Below, piece after piece: positions 36,401-51,400 of a stretch of 64,000 bases of DNA (within the stretch, counting starts at the first letter, position 1; the number at the start of each line of letters is the position of its first letter). The notes under the pieces were generated by a model. That model was given only the letters and a program-made list of their open reading frames with translations. It had not been told where the DNA came from and searched no databases. The translations under genes and the position numbers were made by a program. Origin of the DNA: Lottia gigantea (lineage: Eukaryota > Mollusca > Gastropoda > Lottiidae); the NCBI RefSeq assembly GCF_000327385.1, contig NW_008707225.1, positions 1,875,003 through 1,939,002 of the forward strand, in the 5' to 3' direction.

Positions 36401-39400
36401 ACCTGCCCAGCGGTCAATGCGGTCAATTGTTGATTTGTTTACGTTATATTACAGCAGTTATATTTCATTCAATCCCAATCTTGAATCGTATATATGATCA
36501 AATTACATTGACTAATCTAAGACGTACAGAATTTTTCTCTCAAAGAAAAAAAGAATTTTCATAAAACTCACCAGATACCATTCTTTATGGAATTCAGGAT
36601 CTGTGGGAATTCGTCCTGTTTGTCGTTGACCTACATTGTCTGATGGTGTATCTTGTAATCTGTGATAACTCGGTTGTTTAAAGTCTAAATTGGCTAATAT
36701 ACTGTCTAATGATTTATATCCTCTCTTGGATCGAACGTAACCTGTTTGTTGTACGGCAGATCTTACCTGAATATCATTAAATATACATTATCATACAAAT
36801 ATAGTATTTACATAAAGTTATTTCTGTTCACTCATTAACAGAAATTTTATGCTTCAATTGAATCTTTTAGACGTTCAAACAAAATCAATATACATTCGTC
36901 TATGATACAATACTGCATTTACATGTGAATGTATACGTCAAATGCTTCGAATTCGTATATGCTTAGCACACAAACTGTTACTTACTAAAGGATGTGCTTT
37001 TAACACTCTTGAATGTGGAATGCTTCGTTTTCGTCTGTATGTAGAAACACCTTTATGTTTAAAATGAAATAGACTATCTGAACCCAAAACCTGAAAAAGA
37101 AGAAATGATTGTTATGTTACTACGTGGAGATATTTAGTAGGACTAAACTCTGATGTAAAAAAGAATAAGATTGTTTTGTATATGATGAAGTATATATCTA
37201 ACTTTAGTAGGGACGCAGGCTGAAATAGGTCAATTGTCTGATGTCTGAAGATCCAATAGCGTAAAACTCGTGAGTAACAACATCATGTTTTTAGGTTCTG
37301 TTTTAATATTTCTAAATGTATTTTTATGTACATGCCTTTCCAAATGTAACAACCGACATAAAGTAATCAAGATTTGCAGTTTTTCGAAAGTACTGTTTAG
37401 CAAAAGCTATCGCTTGGATCCGAATCCAAACAATTCAATTTCTATATTGACTGTGTACAAGTGTGCTTGAAATAAAGTTTTATATACAACTCAACTCAAA
37501 ATATGAATTTGATTCTGCTTAAAAATCTCAATTAGAATTGATAAGAACAGAAGATTTTATAAATCTATCAGACATTTAAATCTTACATATATCGTCATTT
37601 TGCACTCTTTTTCGGCTAAATTTTCTATATTTAGTATTTGTGACGGGATTCCAACCATAAATTTATTTCTCTTCTATTTTATAGCGGGTGTATGAACCGA
37701 TTTTGAAATAACTATATATATGTAGTCTAAATTCTGAAATATCTGAAAGTTCTGAAAAAAAAAACTGCAAATTGAACTTTTTTTTCTCAAAAATAGTTGT
37801 CAGTTCATATGGAAATACTTGAGTGAATACTGTGTCTATTGAAATTAATGGAAAAACTAGGAATTGTAGCCTACAAGTTTAATAGAAATTGATGAATCTG
37901 TGAACAAAAAGAGACATGCTTTTTTCCCCTTACAATTTGTGTTATTTTTTTTAACAATGTTTGATGTTAAGTTTTAACAATGATTCTTCATTACAAAGAA
38001 TACTGTATTATATTGATTTTCATCACCTAGATTTGACTAAATTACTACATAATACGTATTCAGATCTGTCAAATTCCAAGAATAGGAAAGGTCAGTTTGT
38101 AAAAGAGAGCTACAATGATGTCAATAGTGATTAAACCAATTGACCTACTTTTTACAGGTATCAATATCTGTGGAATGAAATATATATTGACTTTATCTTT
38201 TTGTCGACTCAAATAACCACTGACAATATAACTAGCAGTAGGCGTAATGAACAATTTATCTAAATTTTTATGTATTGAAACCACACATTTCTGCAATGCA
38301 TTCTATCCAATTAGTAAAATTTGCGTGGAATATAGGTTTGCTATACGAAGAAATGTTCCTCGTGGAATTAGAATGTGTCTTAGCTATATTAGATAGTAAA
38401 ATTTGGATTAAGGTGTACCAAAGGCGACAAGTTAATACATTCGGATTATGTTTGATAAAAGAAGATACCTGAATATTATTACTTAAGACTCTTGTGATGA
38501 TATTTGTCATGAGATTTGTGTAGGTCTATTATATTTATCATCTTAAGCTCCTAGAACACGTGGGCGACGTTCCATCATCTTAACCACTTTGACGGATTGT
38601 ATTATCAACGTGATGGTTTGTTATTCTGCATGACAATGCATGTGGCGGAGTCAGCTCTGTACCGCTTTTATCAAATGCCGAGAAGTCTCTACTACAATGG
38701 TACTGTTGGGCATGTAAAGGGTTAGCTGTAATAAGGATAATAAGGTCGCTTAAAATATTTGTTTCAGCGCTTAACTTCCGCTACCAATATCACTTTCTAT
38801 AGTAGTACGCACGTTGCCTTCACTTGAAAAAAGAACCTACTAAATGTCATTTTTGATTAAAAAAGACTATCGTTTTTAAACGTTTTACCAGTAGCCGTAA
38901 TCAATTTGAAAAAATGATGACTCTAAGGCTGATGGTCTACTTGTATATTAATAAGCATTCTGATCACAGGAAACTTTCATTGTGCCTTATGCCCATCAAA
39001 ACTACCTCAAATTGAAGATGATTATTTCGTATGTATACGTCAGGTGATGTTTTGACTAACAACAGTTCATTGTTAATAAATTATAAACAAATCTTTCAGA
39101 ATGATATTCTCAGTTATATCAAATATAGATATAGATTCAATCATCCCATGTACAATGCTAGTAAAAGGGTGTTAAACACGCTGGTTTTAATGATGATTAC
39201 ACAGTGAGCAAATCCTATTAATTGTCTAGATTATCTCCATTAATTCTCTCAAAATATATATTATAATTAATAAATAATCTGTAGATCACATCATTTATAT
39301 CATATTAATCACAATTATCATTACAAAATATCGTGATTAGAACGTGACAACATCCTACATGCAAAACGTGTAAAATTAGGTTGTGGAAATTTGAAAGAAG

Positions 39401-42400
39401 TGACACCTGATAGTCAGTTTCAAGATGGAGATGTGGCAATAGTATATACTATAATAGTGTACAAATTTAGTGAATGTACAACTATTTCAATTATGTTGCG
39501 AGCAATTTTAATCCAGATCGTATGCATTACTTCGTATGACAACTGATACAGGACTACCATTGTGTTAAGAGATTGCATCGTTGTTTCCGTCCTGACAAGT
39601 AAGAGGAAGGTAATTTATGTGTTGAACATAAAGACGGCTTACTTTGAATCGTGGGTACCATGCTCAACGGAATATAACTTGCAGGCATCAAATCATCTCA
39701 TTTCCCTTACATTAGTTATGTCAGCAAGTTCTTTGTATGAATATTTGATCAAATGAATTACTTAAAACTGTTCGATGTTTGGAATTCTATTCTTTAAACA
39801 ACCACATCTATAATCAGAACAGTGATCGATTCGTGTTATTTATAATGTCATTTACATGATAACATTTTATCTTCATGATAGGTATTGAACAGTTCTACAA
39901 ATAGATGGGAAGCCATCTCTTCCGTTGGAGCTAGACAACCATTTACCATACTAAAGGTTACATTCATAGTCAATTTCCATTACGACTTCACCATTTCCCA
40001 TTAAAAGCAGGCAAAATTCAGACATCCCCTGATGAACATTTAGCTCAACACCTCATTTATATAAACAGTATAGAAAGGGTAAGTGATAATTAGGCTATTT
40101 AGGCCCTACAATAAAGACTGAGAGCTCATAGACTGTATGTTCAATATAGAAAATATTTCCATATGTCCAATGATAAAAAGGTAATTTCAATTCTTAACAT
40201 GGCATTTGTGTCTGGGTGCCAAACCAATTCGATAAGAAATTGACGTAGTAGCCTATAAAATGGCATCGCCAGAACATTCACAAGACATACTTTAAGGCGG
40301 ACACCATCATAACACAAACATGTACTTTACATGATGAAGAGCAATGGTATATTAAAGCTGACTCTGGAAAGTGAATGTGTTATAAAGTAGCCAACGCACC
40401 AAATCTTACTTCTTGAAAGACAATAAAGCAACCCTGCTGAAAATCAAAGTGATTTAAAGCACATCCACTGAAAGTCGTAGTGTTTTAAACAAGACTCATT
40501 GAATGTCGAGTTGTCAAGAGTGTTATAAGGCTGATATCATGAATTTCCAGATGTACCAAAAACGGCAATTTACCGTTTGAACGGGAATGCAAAATAAAAC
40601 AAAAGTGTTTTTTGTCGAATAGGCTACTAATAGATTGATTTCTAATAAAAAGTACATCAGAGTCATAAATAAGCAGTCTTTTATTCAAAAACACGCTCAA
40701 AGTAAATCAAAAGTCTTTCACAAACAGATAAACAGCTTTGTTTACATTAAATTTTGTGTCTGTTATGCCATTAGAGGCCTTCTCTTTTATACATAATTTT
40801 CTCCACATTGCCCACATTTTATTAATATTGACAGAAATTCAAGGGCCTGTGGTCATATTTAGAAGGAGAGAAATTCGTAGTTAAGCGATTGACTAAATGT
40901 GTTTTAAGTCAGACCACCAGTCGGCCTTCATCCTTGTGAATCTTGATTGCCTATAAAAAATTAAAAGACGACACGTGTATATTGTGTTGAAACGTTATGT
41001 GCCCTATACCTTATTAAAGAAGTGTGTTATATTCCATAATATTGTCTTGTGTTTTGTGATATGTTAAAAACGAGGTGTTAAAATTTAATTTAACCTTCTT
41101 TAAAGATTGACGAGAAAGTGAAGGTAATCTAAGTGAAATAGAATACATGTAGATGTTGTAGTGCTCTGGGGCTGTGATTGAATGATATTACCAGTCTTAA
41201 TTAAACTGTGTAAAGATTTCTACATGGAATCTTGTTTCAAACTTGACAACTCTTCAGTTCCAGGTTTAGTTTAGTAACCTAGGGATATGGTCTGACACAG
41301 ACTAAAGAATGGTCGATTTCGATAGAGGCAATATCTTATTTTATACTTTTGCATTCAAATTGTATTCAACCATACCCTAGCCTCACTCTAACACACCTGT
41401 ACTTGTGTTAGATCTGTTACCCACGCAATGATTGCATGATCAACAATTTCCACTGCGTTCGCTTCTGGAATATTTAGAAGATTAGTCTCGAAACAAAATC
41501 AGCATGTATATAAGGATATAAATGTATTGAAATAAGCTTATGTCAAAGAATGAGAAACACAGTAACATATATCCGGTCGAAACAATGCATCTATCATCTA
41601 ACTAATATATTGTTAAAATTATATTTGTTTCCGGCATGTTGTCGTATGTGTTCTTTAAAGAAGTGTTTTGTAGTGGGGCTCTGTCTGTGGGATCATAATA
41701 GTATCAAACAACGTGTAATCTATTTTGGCTCGAAGCGAAGTCTCAAATTCCAGACAAAGGATTTGTATGGTACCACGAAGAGGTTGTTCCGAAACAAGAC
41801 TATGTTTGCTATATTTTGTTATTGTTTGTATTTCTATTTTTTAATCAATGTTGTTACATTTTGTTTTTGCTTTTTCTTCCATATTTAAAACTCAATGTTT
41901 TGGTAAAAACAACAAAATCAATAATTCAAGATGTACCAGACTCAGACACAGAATTGAATAAATGTAATATTTGAAATGTAATGAAATTAATAGAGTTTTA
42001 TGTCCTACTTTTCTGCACCTGATGGCCAATAACAACGCGTCGCCATGCAGTGTGGAATGAGGGAAATCTTGCAGCATTATTCTAATTTATTATTTTCAAC
42101 CGTCGAAGAATCTTTATGTTTGATGTTGAATATGAATTACGTGTATGTTTTTTTTATAAACTATAGTACGATATGTTTCGTTTATTTTGCAATTTAACCT
42201 TCGCTAAATAATGAATCTTTTGAATTTTCACCTGGGTCGTAATGTTTCAACCGTCTTAACAAATCGGGAGTTTTGATGAAATGTTATCAAATGTTATGAA
42301 ATGTTACTCGGCATTAGAGCTCTAATTCTGTGTAATAAAGCAGTTCAATGCCACTAATGCTTTTTGTTGTGGTGTTCAATATCAGGATAAGATACTTAAT

Positions 42401-45400
42401 TAAACTCTTTAAGCGCGGGACTTTTAAATATCAAGGTTCATTAATAATTCGTTAAGGAGTTTTTATTATACTTGTCGTCATTCTGAAAGCCAGTACTCAA
42501 CATTAGGTTGTAGAAAAGCTTTATAAAGGTCAAGTCGGATGAAAGTGAAATATTTTTTTCATTATAGAAATCAAATTCTGACTTCAGACAAAGTAAATAA
42601 TACCCCATAAATATATATCACAACTTTTTCCCTTATTCCATTATATTCAAATACAAAAGAGAATGTCTCAATAAAATGTTAAATGTTTGTTTTTATGGTG
42701 AAGAATTAGTTCTAACACAAAAAGACTGGCTCCATTACACTTATTTAGTCCTTGAAGGAGAGCTGTCTGTAATCACGCATTCGTCAAAATAGTCAATCAA
42801 ACCTTTACCAATGGGTCCAAGGTAACAGGAACCTTATCAAGAACAGGATTGGCTTCAAGGTCACCATAATTGTAAGAATTGTGCTCAAAATTAAGTTTTA
42901 CAGTAGGTAAATATTGGCATTTTAAGACTTCGGAACAATGTCAAATGAAGAAATCATGATGGCCTTGCTTCGTCATAAAAATGGAAATGTGTTTTTATGA
43001 ATATAATCAAATTTCGTTTTATTTGAAATTTATTGCTATTTTCTATCGTGCTTCACGTTTTTTTAGATGGGATATAGTGTAGGCTATATACACAGTTTTC
43101 TTTATGTTGAAATTTCTTGAGGATATTTCCTATCTTAGTATTACGGAAGGTGATTGAGTGGTTGCTTGTTGTATATGGAACAATAAATTCGGTAAGTCAT
43201 AAACAATGGATGGTTGATAAATAAACCAAGTTGGCATAGGCCTACTAACGAACCGAACCGTAAAAGAAACCCGAAATCCAAAACAACATTTTGGCAAAAT
43301 ATTGGCAGCAGCTAATGAATTTTTCACGTGAGGAAGTAAATCAATCATAAGTGAGTAAGTATTTCATAATGAAAAGTGGATGAATTTAAAAAGTTCAAGG
43401 GACGTAACTGATGAAAATACACTTCTCCCATTTCAATAATCAAGGGAGGAAACTGATCACAATAATCTACAAGATGCGAGATGGAGTATATCGCAGCCTT
43501 CAAACCTACTTTCTGTGAGATAATATAATGACCAATATTTACAGATTGCTAAAAATGACCAAGTTTTCTTCTGCAAATTTCTTCTGAAATACCACAGGAG
43601 ATTTAATGATCAAAATGACAACTCGTCAAACCTTGCTAGAGCTATAATAAAAGAGCTCTTAAATTCTCTCGTGCCATCACCAAATAATATATATGACGTG
43701 AACAAACTGAACAAAGAACAGAAAAGCTTCTTTAAGATTGCGTAAAGGTATTAGTGTAATGCGCTCTAAGTATAACTGTATGAATACAGATACTCAAAGT
43801 ACAATACCGACATAGGCTGAATGCCCTAGCAGTAATCGAGGGAATTTGAAGATGATTGGCTGTCTGGAAGTGAATGTCTTGGAGATCACTAGGGAACTTT
43901 TTAACCTTATAAAAGTGGATAACAGTTTATCTAAAGCCAGAATATCATTGAGTCTACTTAAAATGAATTTGGCTTATAGCAAATACGTAGGGGAAATTAA
44001 AGTATATGCACGATAAAATTATTGGTCAAAGAAAAAAATTTCGATGCTTTTTCAAGCGAATATTAACCTAAAAAATATGCATCATCATTTCACACGTATA
44101 TTCCTAAAACGAAATTATTGTGTACAATTGACAATATTGTGCTTGTACTAATCGAAATTTCTGTAATTGGATTCGCGTATTATTCGTTATTTTAGTTGGA
44201 ATTAAGCGTGGATTGTGTAATATTAAGCATCCTTTTCTATCAAAATATTTAAACTCTTGTATCGCGTTGTATTTAAGTCGTCAATAGCATTAGCTTATGT
44301 TTCTTGTATCCTTCTAAAAAGGTGTGTGTGACAGCTTAATTTATCTAATGGGTCTGTGAAGTCAGTTTCAGTTCATATATGTCAGTAGAGGGAGTAATCC
44401 CTGTTTTGAAACATAAGTCATGTAAAACGACATCAACACTTATAAATAAGTTACTAATGGACGAAATAGTCAAAACCAATAAATAAACCATTATAATCTT
44501 TCTATTTAAGCAGAAAACATCGGGTTTTATTGGAAGTTATGTATCGAAATATACCATTAATTTGAATAATATATAACAACAAAATAGGCCATTAGGATTC
44601 TTTTTAAAGGGACAACTGGGGTATCCGAAAGATGAACGTCTTGTTTATATAATCTGACACCTTGACATTTTCCGTCACAGCTGTGCGTAGGCTAAACGAA
44701 ATGGACAGGATGATTGAGTCTACTGTATACACATGACGTCACAAATAGATATTCAACGACTTGGATTTGAAAGCTGAAAAAAAACGACCGGAAGCCGTGA
44801 ACGTTATTACTGAATAGTCTAGTGAAACAATTCACATTTCTGAGGCCAAGGTATGATTTACTCCCAGAAATGCCCCATCTGTCCCTTTAACTGTTTAATA
44901 TAATTATGACATTTCCATGCAACTCCTTAAAATACTTCAATTATACCCTAATATACTTCAACAACTAGGTACTTATAGTCGTTATTTGCGTCACACCTTT
45001 TGTCACTTACTTGAAACTATTGACTGTATCAAGGGATGCCGTTAACAATACTTTAGATTTAAGTTCTATATTTTCTTCTTTTGATCACCTCAGATAAGAT
45101 CTCAGACCTTTGTCAACATTTCGGCATATATGATACCAGGAATTAAGGAATAAATAATAAACATATAAAGGTCGAGTCGACATTGCCTTTCTATAAACTT
45201 CAAGAGGAAAAGTCAATGATTCAGAAAGCCCAAGCGACTTCTACATCTATTACCAAACTATGGAATATCGCTGTACAACCATTAATAATCAATAAGACGA
45301 AATTCTAGCTGACTTTCTGGTCGTCCCAATGCACTGGATAATACAGATTCAATTATGACAGATAAAAGCTTTCCTCGCCATATTCCTTAACGGTTTTGTA

Positions 45401-48400
45401 AACAAATCACGTTTCAGTAAACAGATCAATATACACTGTTAATCATTGTAATGAGGATATTTTTTCTCACAACGACATGCATTAAAATGTAAAATGAACA
45501 TGACACTGCTTTCAGGAATTAAAATGTCAGTAGAGAGAGTAATGTTCTTTATATAAACCTGTAAATAGTGTTGACCTATACAGAAATTTTAAACATATCA
45601 TATTTGTCATGTAACACGACATCAAAATTTACATCAGCATGAACATCGTACACATTTCAAGCATTGTATAGAGGTTTTTTAGTGTATCTTGGAAACAGCT
45701 TCTATATGCATCAGTCCATATTTCCAATTCCACTATAAATATGCCTTCAGTGTCGTCACTACCACTAAACTGGTAATTTATTATCTAAATGCCTTCACGA
45801 TAGTGACGTATATAGTACTTATAAAAAACGAAACGACAGTTTGAAAGACATAAGTATCTTTTTTTATTTATCTATGAGCAAACCATTAATGTACACTTTT
45901 AAGAATTGGAACATTTTACAAATTGAGAAAAGAAAAAAATCAATATATATGGACTAATTAACAAGTTTTCTCACTACAATAATCTATAATCTCCACACCA
46001 TAAACAATGAAATGACAGCAGCATAACAAAACAAGAGAACACAATAAATACACTCGTTTTTTAAAACAGAAGGACTATAAAACAAAAATTATTCAATACA
46101 AAACTAGTACGTATAGGCACTAAGTAACCAAATATTCTTGTTGGCAAGTACACCGCACAAGCGCTGAGCGTTCCAAAAATGATTCAACGTTTTGGTATCT
46201 GAAAAGTTTTTTCTTCTTTATGTGTGAAGGAAGTTGTGAGATGTAAAACTAAGCGAGAAAGACATCCGATAATATTTATGGACTATTCATATCGACCAAA
46301 ATTCATCAACAGTCTAGTCACAAAAACAGACAAAACATTCATTAGACGTAGAAACAAAATTATCACATTTCTCAATAAGGATCAATTCGAGATTAAAATC
46401 GTGACCAAGCTGTGGATATTAGGTTTTGTTGAAAGAAAAGCTAAGTCCATACTACCATCCGTTTTATTGTTCTTCATGGCTTCATTATTATATTGTTACC
46501 GGTTATAAATATTGGAAATAATAAGGTTCCATATTAAATCCAAAATTCGGTGAACCTTGTATGTCCTTATATGTATTTAATATTAGTTCGAACAAATGAC
46601 AAGTCATGTTCGATATGAGCTTAATAAATTACAGGGATACAGTAAGGTTTAGAAACAAATAGCAATCGGCTTAGTTCCATAACTTTTCAGGACCTTTGAT
46701 ATCATTCGTCAAAGCAAATAATACTTTGAATACATCGGTTACCTCTGGATTGAAAAATTTGATACATGATTCCAGCAAGTATGAAATCCCGACAGGCCTT
46801 AAAAGCATATTGCAGAACAACTTCAAATTCCAAGTAGCCCTAAGGCTTGACCCTTTGATAATGTGTATTTTCCATTCTTAACTAACGTTATAACTTCAAG
46901 GAAAGTAACTTGATTGAAATTTAAAAGTAGGTCAAGATACATGAGGGGTGATTATGATGGATTTTTTGTTGTTCTTGTAAATGATTCATGAGATGTCTAA
47001 AAGATTTTCAAATTCTTGGAAGTGAGCACCGTGTTTATAGGAAATGCATTTCTTTATTGTATTTGTATGATTGTAGTTATATTTTAGTGCGCATCACATG
47101 AGTTGGATAACATAATACGTATCCGAGCAAAAAATGAAAAGATATAGCCAATTCTTGTATAAGTTAAGAAAAGCTATTTGACTATAAAATGTATTCGTCG
47201 TGAGGTCTTCATATTTCGAATCGCCGAGGGCACAAGAAAAACTAAAAACAGGAAGGTATCTAAATAGTATACAGGATGACTGATAATGATCAGCATATTA
47301 ATTACAATTTTAAAGTTCTAAGGTTATCGACATCTCTCAAACTCCTATTAAATACGGTCAATATCATATCCGAGAACTTCAGTTTTGTTTCAGATCACTA
47401 GCAACCATGGAATGGAAATGTAAGTGAAAAGCAAATCTTGATAACAGAAAGTGGCCATTTCGTGCCAGTCTTGTCTTTCGTAGATTGGGATATAATTGAA
47501 CATTGATCTTTTTCAGAACGTCATTAGGCTTGAGGTTCGATATTTCATACGTCTACGTCCATTATTGAAGAATACCAATTTCTCTAGGTAAAGGTCGTCT
47601 ATCTGATATTATTTACATTAGGCAATAAGATAGGAATCAATACAGCAGCTCAAGGCAGAAGATTTAATGAAAACAAATATAGCCAGTGATTACCTCTAGG
47701 TCTAGGAAGTAGAGAGAGAGGACTAGTTTGTTGATAATTTCTATTTTTAATAAATCTGCGTAAACAATTCTTTAATTCAGGGTAAAAACCTTAATGCTTT
47801 TTGATTCCAAAATCGGTGTTGCAAGACATATCAATTACTCGCGTGAATGCAAACATAGCTTTTCTTGTGTGATGATGGTAAGTATGGTGATATTACTTTT
47901 GAAAGTGAGATAAAATAGTCGCCTTGTTCTCTTTTGCTAGCAAGTAATAATTTTATTACATATTGCTCATCGAAAATTTTAAATAATGTCCAAATAGTGC
48001 TAAGTGGTGTCTCCAAATTAATGGTGTGTGAGTAATAATGCATTTTTTGAACAATTTGTATGGTTCACAGTTGTTGTATGACATGAAAAACTATCATATA
48101 TTTAATATCTTTTGTGTTATATTTTTGTATATCTGTATAAGGAAAGGCTGGGTTGATCTACGATACAAAATTGAAAAAAAGATAACTTGTTCGCCGTTGC
48201 AAAAGGCTAGCCATGGTCTTGATAGGAATGGACATTAGGAATAGAGAAACCAGAAAACGTTAGTAATAATATACTTTTATCACTTTCAATATATAACCAG
48301 AATAACAAATAGATTCTCTTTTATACAGAATTATCTTGTCAAGTAGAACACTGAAATAGTTTCCGATTCCGTCATTATCAACATTAAATGGGAAATTTGT

Positions 48401-51400
48401 CTATATCATGTGACGTTATAGATCTTGCGTTACAATATTTATCACGTTACTAGTGCTGAAATGGCAGTGATAAAAGCACAATCTACGATCTAGTTTTTGT
48501 AATCTAGAAAACCAATCATATTCGATAACGTAATCAGAAATTAACGGAAATAAAATGTGTTTCGAATAAAATGCTTCCATTTGCAAGAAATTATTTCAAT
48601 GACGTCCATTTCCTATCAGCGAGAGAAATGAAAAACATTCGATATAAAATTTATTTAATTTAATCCAAAAATATAAATCTCTTTATATGAATCTTCCTCG
48701 AGAAGCAGATTAAATACTTTCAAGTTACTGATTTTAAATTTTGTTAACCATGTAATCTGATTAGAAATTTGTCAAAATCGTATCGAAGCTTAAATTCCAT
48801 AAAAACAGTTTTCAAATTAGTTTATCTAATTTTAAAGTATAGCCATCACAGATATATCTTATGTCCACAATATATGTATTTAAATCCATGATGTACAAAG
48901 AAATCAATATTCCGACCCTTTCAAGAGTCCAGCTAAAAAATCAACTTCACTGTAATAGGTTCTGTTGATTTGGAACGTTTTTTGAGCCTTGAAGCGAACA
49001 ATAACTTCAGTCTGGTTAATAATCTGAAAAGGCCTAACAATGGCAGTAACGCTCTAGAGAACGTCCAAATCAGATAAACCAAATTAAAAACATTATTGGT
49101 TAGTACAGTTTTTCAGTTTGATTGATCTGTAAACAACTTCATGATGGTGATGACGTAGTAATCTTTGCCTTCTATTTACTCTAGAAAATTACCAATATGG
49201 CCTCGATAGAATAGAATTCAATGTTGTTTACAAACCTAGGATGGATGAAAGCCAAAATGCTAACATAATGGAAAAAGAGAAATTAATTTGTGCGAAGGAT
49301 TATAGAACCTGCTTCGTTTCTTTAGTGTATTGTGTTGGTATTAACTAGAACTCTTCAAAACATACAGAATTTGAATAAAATATTGAGTATTTACAACACG
49401 TCTATCAAGTAGCTTAAACTGGGACAATTAATTTGATTTGAATTTGAATTTAAATGTCCTGCACAACCTGAAGGCTCATCTTTTGTATGTCACTATCTAC
49501 GGATAGACTCACTGTTATGATAAAAGGTGAATAAAGTCAGCTGGTTGTTGCAGAATTATTTTGTGGAATGAAAAGGAATCATTTTCCGTGATACCATTCA
49601 TCGACCAAATATCTAGTTGCCAAATTTCCTGTGATCAAATGACCTACAATCGTTACACTTTATTTACAGGACAATGTTATGTATCTTCATAATCGAGATT
49701 AATCGGATATTGAGTACTATTCGATTCAGTGACAAAAAGACGTCTCTTCGCGGATGAGAAATATCATGGCCTATAAGTTATGGTTCTAAATGCACGAAAG
49801 GGGGTTTTCATATCATGTTCTGTGTGTTTGTGGCTATCAGAAGTATAATTTTAAAACCAACAGTCATTGTAGCATGATTATTCATTAAATTATTGCTAAA
49901 ATAATTCTCGTTACAAATACAGTAGACTAAGTTGCCAGGAATTAACAGGGGCGACATAATGATGTATCATCTGTTTGCAATAAAACTTGACAAGAAAGTG
50001 TAGGCTGTAGATCCTTAAGATCTGTTAAATCATCCAATCTTGATAGAGACAAATCTTTAAGGGAAATGAATGTAACTTCGTTTTGTAACAGATCCAAATC
50101 TTGTTAAGCAATACTCACTAAAGAACAAATATTGTGATAGGATCAAAGCACTGGACAAGGTCGCAAGAACAGAAATATGATTAGTCGATATATACTAATT
50201 ATCGAGTATTAATTATTAGATATTAATTATACTCCGGAGGGTGTGTTAATAAGCGTTCTTCGGCAAGCTGTAATATCCATTTTAACAAACAAGAGACATA
50301 GGAATTGATAAACCAACACTTATTAGCGGGTTATTTTATTAAAAAATGACATTGTCTGGCAATTAAATACATTTTAACCGCAATGTGATCTCGTGTAAAG
50401 CTATACATAAAACAAAGAGAACCAAATTTCCTGCTGAATCCTACCAGTGGATTTCCTGCATTCAGAAAAATCCTACAAATTCTCTCTCTTCTTAATAGAG
50501 AAGATGCAATGTGGCTAAAAACTTGGCTTGTTTTAGTATATGAAAATTCGAAATATGATAGTTATGTCATAGAGTGGTATGTCCTTTTTAAAATAGAATA
50601 GTTAACATATGGAATATAAATATGTAAAGGTTTTTATTATAAAATAAGAGAATAAGCATTTTATCATTAAAGTTTTAATTTTTACCTTTCTACGGGTGCA
50701 ATTGGACTCTACTTCACATAACTTCTGAAATGAAACCGGAGCAAGAACCTTGTCTCCTTTTCACTTATTAAACGGCTACAATTTGTATGTATATATTTTT
50801 GATATTCTCAGCACTGGACAAATTTGGTATTTATATATTGTAGTTGATTAATTGGGTTTATTATTTTAAATATGTTAAAAATAGCCTAAAGAAATTCATA
50901 CAATTTTAAAGGTTAAGAAAAAACAATGCCATAAACGTGAAACGAACAATAAGAACATCAAAACATATTTTGAAATAACCATTTAAAAATGATTTCAACT
51001 TTATAGATACCAGTAGAATTGTTTCCGACACGTTTGATTCTCGTCATATTTCACGATACCCTACGTTCCTTTACAGAACTCTTACAAACGTCATGAGATA
51101 TGTAAATAGCTTTATAAGAGATCATCAATTATCATTTTATAATGGACAAATTCTAATCACATCCGGCATGATCAGTTTTCTTGATAAAGTAATAATATCT
51201 GTACCACACAAACAACCAGACATTTAATAATTAGTTATGTTATATACGTTACTTACCGGTGAAACATAAGAGAATCCTGTTCTTTTGGCTATTTGTTTGG
51301 CCATGGCTGGTCCACCAGGATGGTCGAGTTCCACAAGCCATTGGTTTGTTAGTACTTCGACTGGTTCACCCACAGTCTGTTGTGATCCGAAAAAGGAAAA

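Noticed and set aside
41550-41888. A 112-codon frame in PC2 intron 1
   Set aside because: Composition is Phe/Tyr/Cys-rich as expected of translated AT-rich DNA; no family, no splice sites of note.
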